Below are positions 15,731 through 17,593 of a stretch of DNA of 17,593 nucleotides, piece by piece. The position numbers and the translations under genes are program-made. Each line of letters begins with the position of its first letter. Positions within the stretch are counted from its first letter, which is position 1. This DNA comes from an uncultured Sulfitobacter sp. (GTDB lineage: Bacteria > Pseudomonadota > Alphaproteobacteria > Rhodobacterales > Rhodobacteraceae). The notes under the pieces were generated by a model. The model saw only the letters and a list, made by a program, of their open reading frames with translations. It was not told the DNA's origin and ran no database searches. The stretch is from assembly GCA_937923365.1 (NCBI GenBank), contig CALAIJ010000216.1:1-17593 (forward strand), written 5' to 3'.

Positions 15731-16209
15731 TCTTTGATGACATGGACGGCTTTGCCGCCGCCCTGCCCCCGATGCAGGCGCTTATCGGCCTTGATCTTGG
15801 CGACAAGACCATCGGCGTGGCGGTCAGCGACAACTTTCTGTCCGTCGCCACACCGCTGGAGACCGTACGCCGCAAGAAGTTTGGCGTGGATGCTGCGCGC
15901 CTGTCAGAACTGATTGCCGAGCGCCGCATCGGTGGTCTGGTCTTGGGTCTGCCGCGTAATATGGATGGCTCTGAAGGGCCACGGTGCCAGTCTACCCGCG
16001 CATTTGCCCGCAATTTCGAGCGGTTCGAAGACCTGCCCATCACCTTTTGGGATGAACGCCTGTCCACCGTCGCTGCCGAACGTGCGCTGCTGGAGGCGGA
16101 TACGTCACGAAAGCGTCGCGCTGAGGTGATTGATCACGTGGCCGCAGGCTATATCTTGCAAGGTGCGCTGGACCGTTTACGCGTGATAAGGGGCTCTCAT
16201 GTCGGATGA
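15727..16209 (+). CDS. ruvX: RuvX/YqgF-type RNase H-fold nuclease
   Basis: This is a 160-residue protein of the YqgF/RuvX family, putative Holliday-junction resolvases that have also been linked to ribosomal RNA maturation. The motif LIGLDLGDKTIGVAVSD holds the first acidic residue (D23). GLPRNMDGSEGPRC follows, then FWDERLST with E110, and D136 in VIDHVAAGYIL gives the third acidic residue of the active site. The start overlaps the ccmI stop by four bases (ATGA), a sign of coupled translation. The N-terminal 16 residues before the first motif are longer than in many members. The stop overlaps the following gene by 11 bases. Confidence 0.92.
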   Translation: MIFDDMDGFAAALPPMQALIGLDLGDKTIGVAVSDNFLSVATPLETVRRKKFGVDAARLSELIAERRIGGLVLGLPRNMDGSEGPRCQSTRAFARNFERFEDLPITFWDERLSTVAAERALLEADTSRKRRAEVIDHVAAGYILQGALDRLRVIRGSHVG

Positions 16210-16435
16210 AATCTGGAAACGCGCCGAGGTGGAAAGCCCCTGCATCAAAATCTGCGTGGTGCACCCCGAAACGCGCCTGTGCACGGGCTGTTTGCGCTCT
16301 ATCGACGAGATTGGCGCGTGGTCACGAATGGGCGCTGAAGAACGCCGCGCCATTATGGACGAACTGCCCAAGCGGGCGGGTGCCTTTTCCAAGCGCCGTG
16401 GCGGGCGCGCTGCACGTTTGGCGAAGCGCGATTAG
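16199..16435 (+). CDS. DUF1289 domain-containing protein
   Basis: This is a 78-residue protein with four cysteines at residues 15, 19, 28 and 31 (SPCIKIC and LCTGC), which suggests bound zinc or a similar metal. The following RSIDEIGAWSRMGAEERRAI and PKRAGAF are the DUF1289 signature. The C-terminus is strongly basic (KRRGGRAARLAKRD), so nucleic acid contact is possible, but the function of the family is unknown to me. The start overlaps the end of ruvX by 11 bases, so it is the third gene of the ccmI operon. Its stop codon overlaps that of a small ORF on the other strand. Confidence 0.9.
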   Translation: MSDEIWKRAEVESPCIKICVVHPETRLCTGCLRSIDEIGAWSRMGAEERRAIMDELPKRAGAFSKRRGGRAARLAKRD

Positions 16436-16590
16436 AGCCCTGCGATCCGCCGCAACAGTTGCAAACCAAGATCAGACGTCACCGCCCCTTCGCCGCCCTT
16501 GGGCGCAAAGTTGGCATTGGCCAGCGGCGGCGCTGACAAAGCCCCGGTTGCGCCAAAACCCAGCGTATTATTACCCTTAAACATAACCAT
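16432..16590 (-). CDS. Possible small gene or gene remnant, 52 codons
   Basis: The minus strand encodes 52 residues starting MVMFKGNNTLGF, then GATGALSAPPLANANFAPKG, ending in TSDLGLQLLRRIAGL. An ATG two codons later (16584) is also possible. GGGA lies about ten bases before the first ATG. The reading frame stays open upstream for about 85 further bases without another ATG, so it could be the tail of a decayed larger gene. Codon use is GC-rich at third positions, like the neighbours. I do not recognise the sequence. It converges on the DUF1289 gene, with the two stop codons sharing bases at 16433-16434. Confidence 0.4.
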   Translation of the reverse strand: MVMFKGNNTLGFGATGALSAPPLANANFAPKGGEGAVTSDLGLQLLRRIAGL

Positions 16591-16630
16591 GATACGATTC
16601 CCAAACACCTGTTGTCTGGGTTTCAGTATC
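16591..16630. promoter_or_regulatory. Interrupted inverted repeat before the small ORF
   Basis: GATAC (16591-16595) and CCCA (16600-16603) pair with TGGG (16617-16620) and GTATC (16626-16630). The repeat sits directly against the start of the minus-strand 52-codon ORF and in a locally less GC-rich stretch. It could be an operator, an RNA hairpin in a leader, or a decayed end of an element. Nothing else recognisable was seen in 16591-16745. Confidence 0.3.
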
Positions 16631-16745
16631 GTTTCTGAAATGGCGACAATTGGGCAGTCATCAGGCCTTTACGGGATGAAAAACTACCTATGCGAGAACG
16701 TTGGGCACAATCGCGGCACTTTACCCTTGATGCGTGCGCTGCGGT

Positions 16746-17593
16746 CTAAAGCCCTGCATATCGCAGCAAGGCCGCGCCGCTGAGCACCAGCCCAACGGCC
16801 AGCACTTTGGGCGTGTCCAGACGTTCCTTAAACACCACCACACCGATCAGTACCGCAAAAACGATCGAAGTCTCACGCAGGGCCGTCACCAAGGCGATCG
16901 GCGCTTGAGTGAAGGCCCAGACCACCAGCGCATAGGCCACAAAAGAGGCGGTGCCGCCCACCGCCATCACCTTGCGCCCCGTGGTAAACGTCCGGCTGAT
17001 AACAGCGCGATCCGTGACCCACAGATAGACCAGAAAGACGCCAGCGTTCAGCAGCCCCAGCCACGCGTAGAACCCTACTGGGCTGCCCGAAACCCGCGCG
17101 CCCAATCCGTCAATCAGCGAATAGGACGCAATGAAACAGCCCGTCACCAGCGCCAGCCTTGCCGCCGCCCAGTTGCGGCTGCCGTCCCCGCTACGCACCA
17201 GCGCCATGGAGATCAGGCCCGCTGCAATCACCCCCACGGCCAAAAGTTCCAGCGGGGCCAGCACCACGCCCAGCGCCAGCACGCTGACGCCCGTGACGAT
17301 CAAAGGAGCAGAGCCGCGCGCAATGGGGTAGACTTGGCTCAGGTCGCCTTTGGCGTAGGCCCCCAGAAGAAACACCTGATAGCCGAAATGCGCGATCATG
17401 CCGCCGATCAGATAGGGCCAACTGGCCAGCGCAGGCGCGTCAAAGATCATCAATGCGACCAATGCCGCAGGCGTGTGGCCCACGACAACGCCGGTCATAT
17501 TCACGGTCTTGTCCGCCCCGCCTTTGACCAATGCATTCCACGTGGCGTGCAACGCCGCCGCCAGCAAAACCGCAAAGAAGACTGTCCAGCTCA
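16746..17593 (-). CDS. EamA-family transporter, start at window edge
   Basis: This is a membrane protein of about 282 residues with about ten hydrophobic helices in two EamA repeats, distinct from the RarD-type protein at 4787-5707. The N-terminal region reads SWTVFFAVLLAAALHATWNA, with KGGADKTVN next. Later blocks include GYQVFLLGAYAKGDLSQVYP, APLIVTGVSVLALG and TALRETSIVFAVLIGVVVFK. The frame is open to the edge, where the last two bases (17592-17593) give TG on the minus strand directly before AGC TGG. The start is therefore probably an ATG or GTG missing only its first base. The substrate cannot be inferred; the family covers drug and metabolite exporters and importers. The stop lies about 155 bp from the small ORF downstream. 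Confidence 0.88.
   Translation of the reverse strand, partial: SWTVFFAVLLAAALHATWNALVKGGADKTVNMTGVVVGHTPAALVALMIFDAPALASWPYLIGGMIAHFGYQVFLLGAYAKGDLSQVYPIARGSAPLIVTGVSVLALGVVLAPLELLAVGVIAAGLISMALVRSGDGSRNWAAARLALVTGCFIASYSLIDGLGARVSGSPVGFYAWLGLLNAGVFLVYLWVTDRAVISRTFTTGRKVMAVGGTASFVAYALVVWAFTQAPIALVTALRETSIVFAVLIGVVVFKERLDTPKVLAVGLVLSGAALLRYAGL

Overview
The window looks like an ordinary chromosomal segment of an alphaproteobacterium in the Roseobacter group (Rhodobacteraceae). The evidence is the GC-rich coding sequence, a DUF2794 protein, an Atm1-type ABC exporter, the run ccmI-ruvX-DUF1289, and a complete heterotetrameric sarcosine oxidase operon (soxBDAG). I see no tRNA, rRNA, CRISPR array, phage gene or transposase gene.

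Layout from left to right. A DUF2794 gene (+) is followed by a gene-free stretch of about 460 bp. That stretch is bounded by inward-facing 34-bp inverted repeats and packed with small hairpins. Next, on the minus strand, come an Atm1-family ABC exporter and a LysM-domain membrane-anchored protein. Divergent from the LysM gene is a LOG-family protein (+), which converges on and overlaps the 3' end of a RarD-type EamA transporter (-). Further right on the minus strand are a PAS/histidine kinase/receiver hybrid, an iron-type superoxide dismutase (sodB), a small secreted protein and soxG-soxA-soxD-soxB (transcribed B-D-A-G). A small membrane-protein ORF lies in the opposite direction between soxB and soxD. 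Divergent from soxB is a tightly overlapping plus-strand operon, ccmI-ruvX-DUF1289. A 52-codon ORF on the opposite strand overlaps the last stop codon of that operon. A second EamA transporter (-) runs into the right edge, where only one base of its likely start codon is missing.

The sarcosine oxidase operon is the main metabolic unit. It should demethylate sarcosine oxidatively, the late step in glycine betaine breakdown, giving glycine, 5,10-methylenetetrahydrofolate and H2O2. The Fe-SOD, the Atm1 exporter and CcmI are redox and maintenance functions, and nothing in the sequence ties them directly to the oxidase.

The least explained part is positions 371-824: a MITE-like cassette with inverted ends flanked by TA, an internal inverted duplication and a chain of hairpins. 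Its right end supplies the stop codon of the ABC exporter. The same 15-base end motif occurs alone at 5782-5796 and supplies the stop codon of the hybrid kinase.
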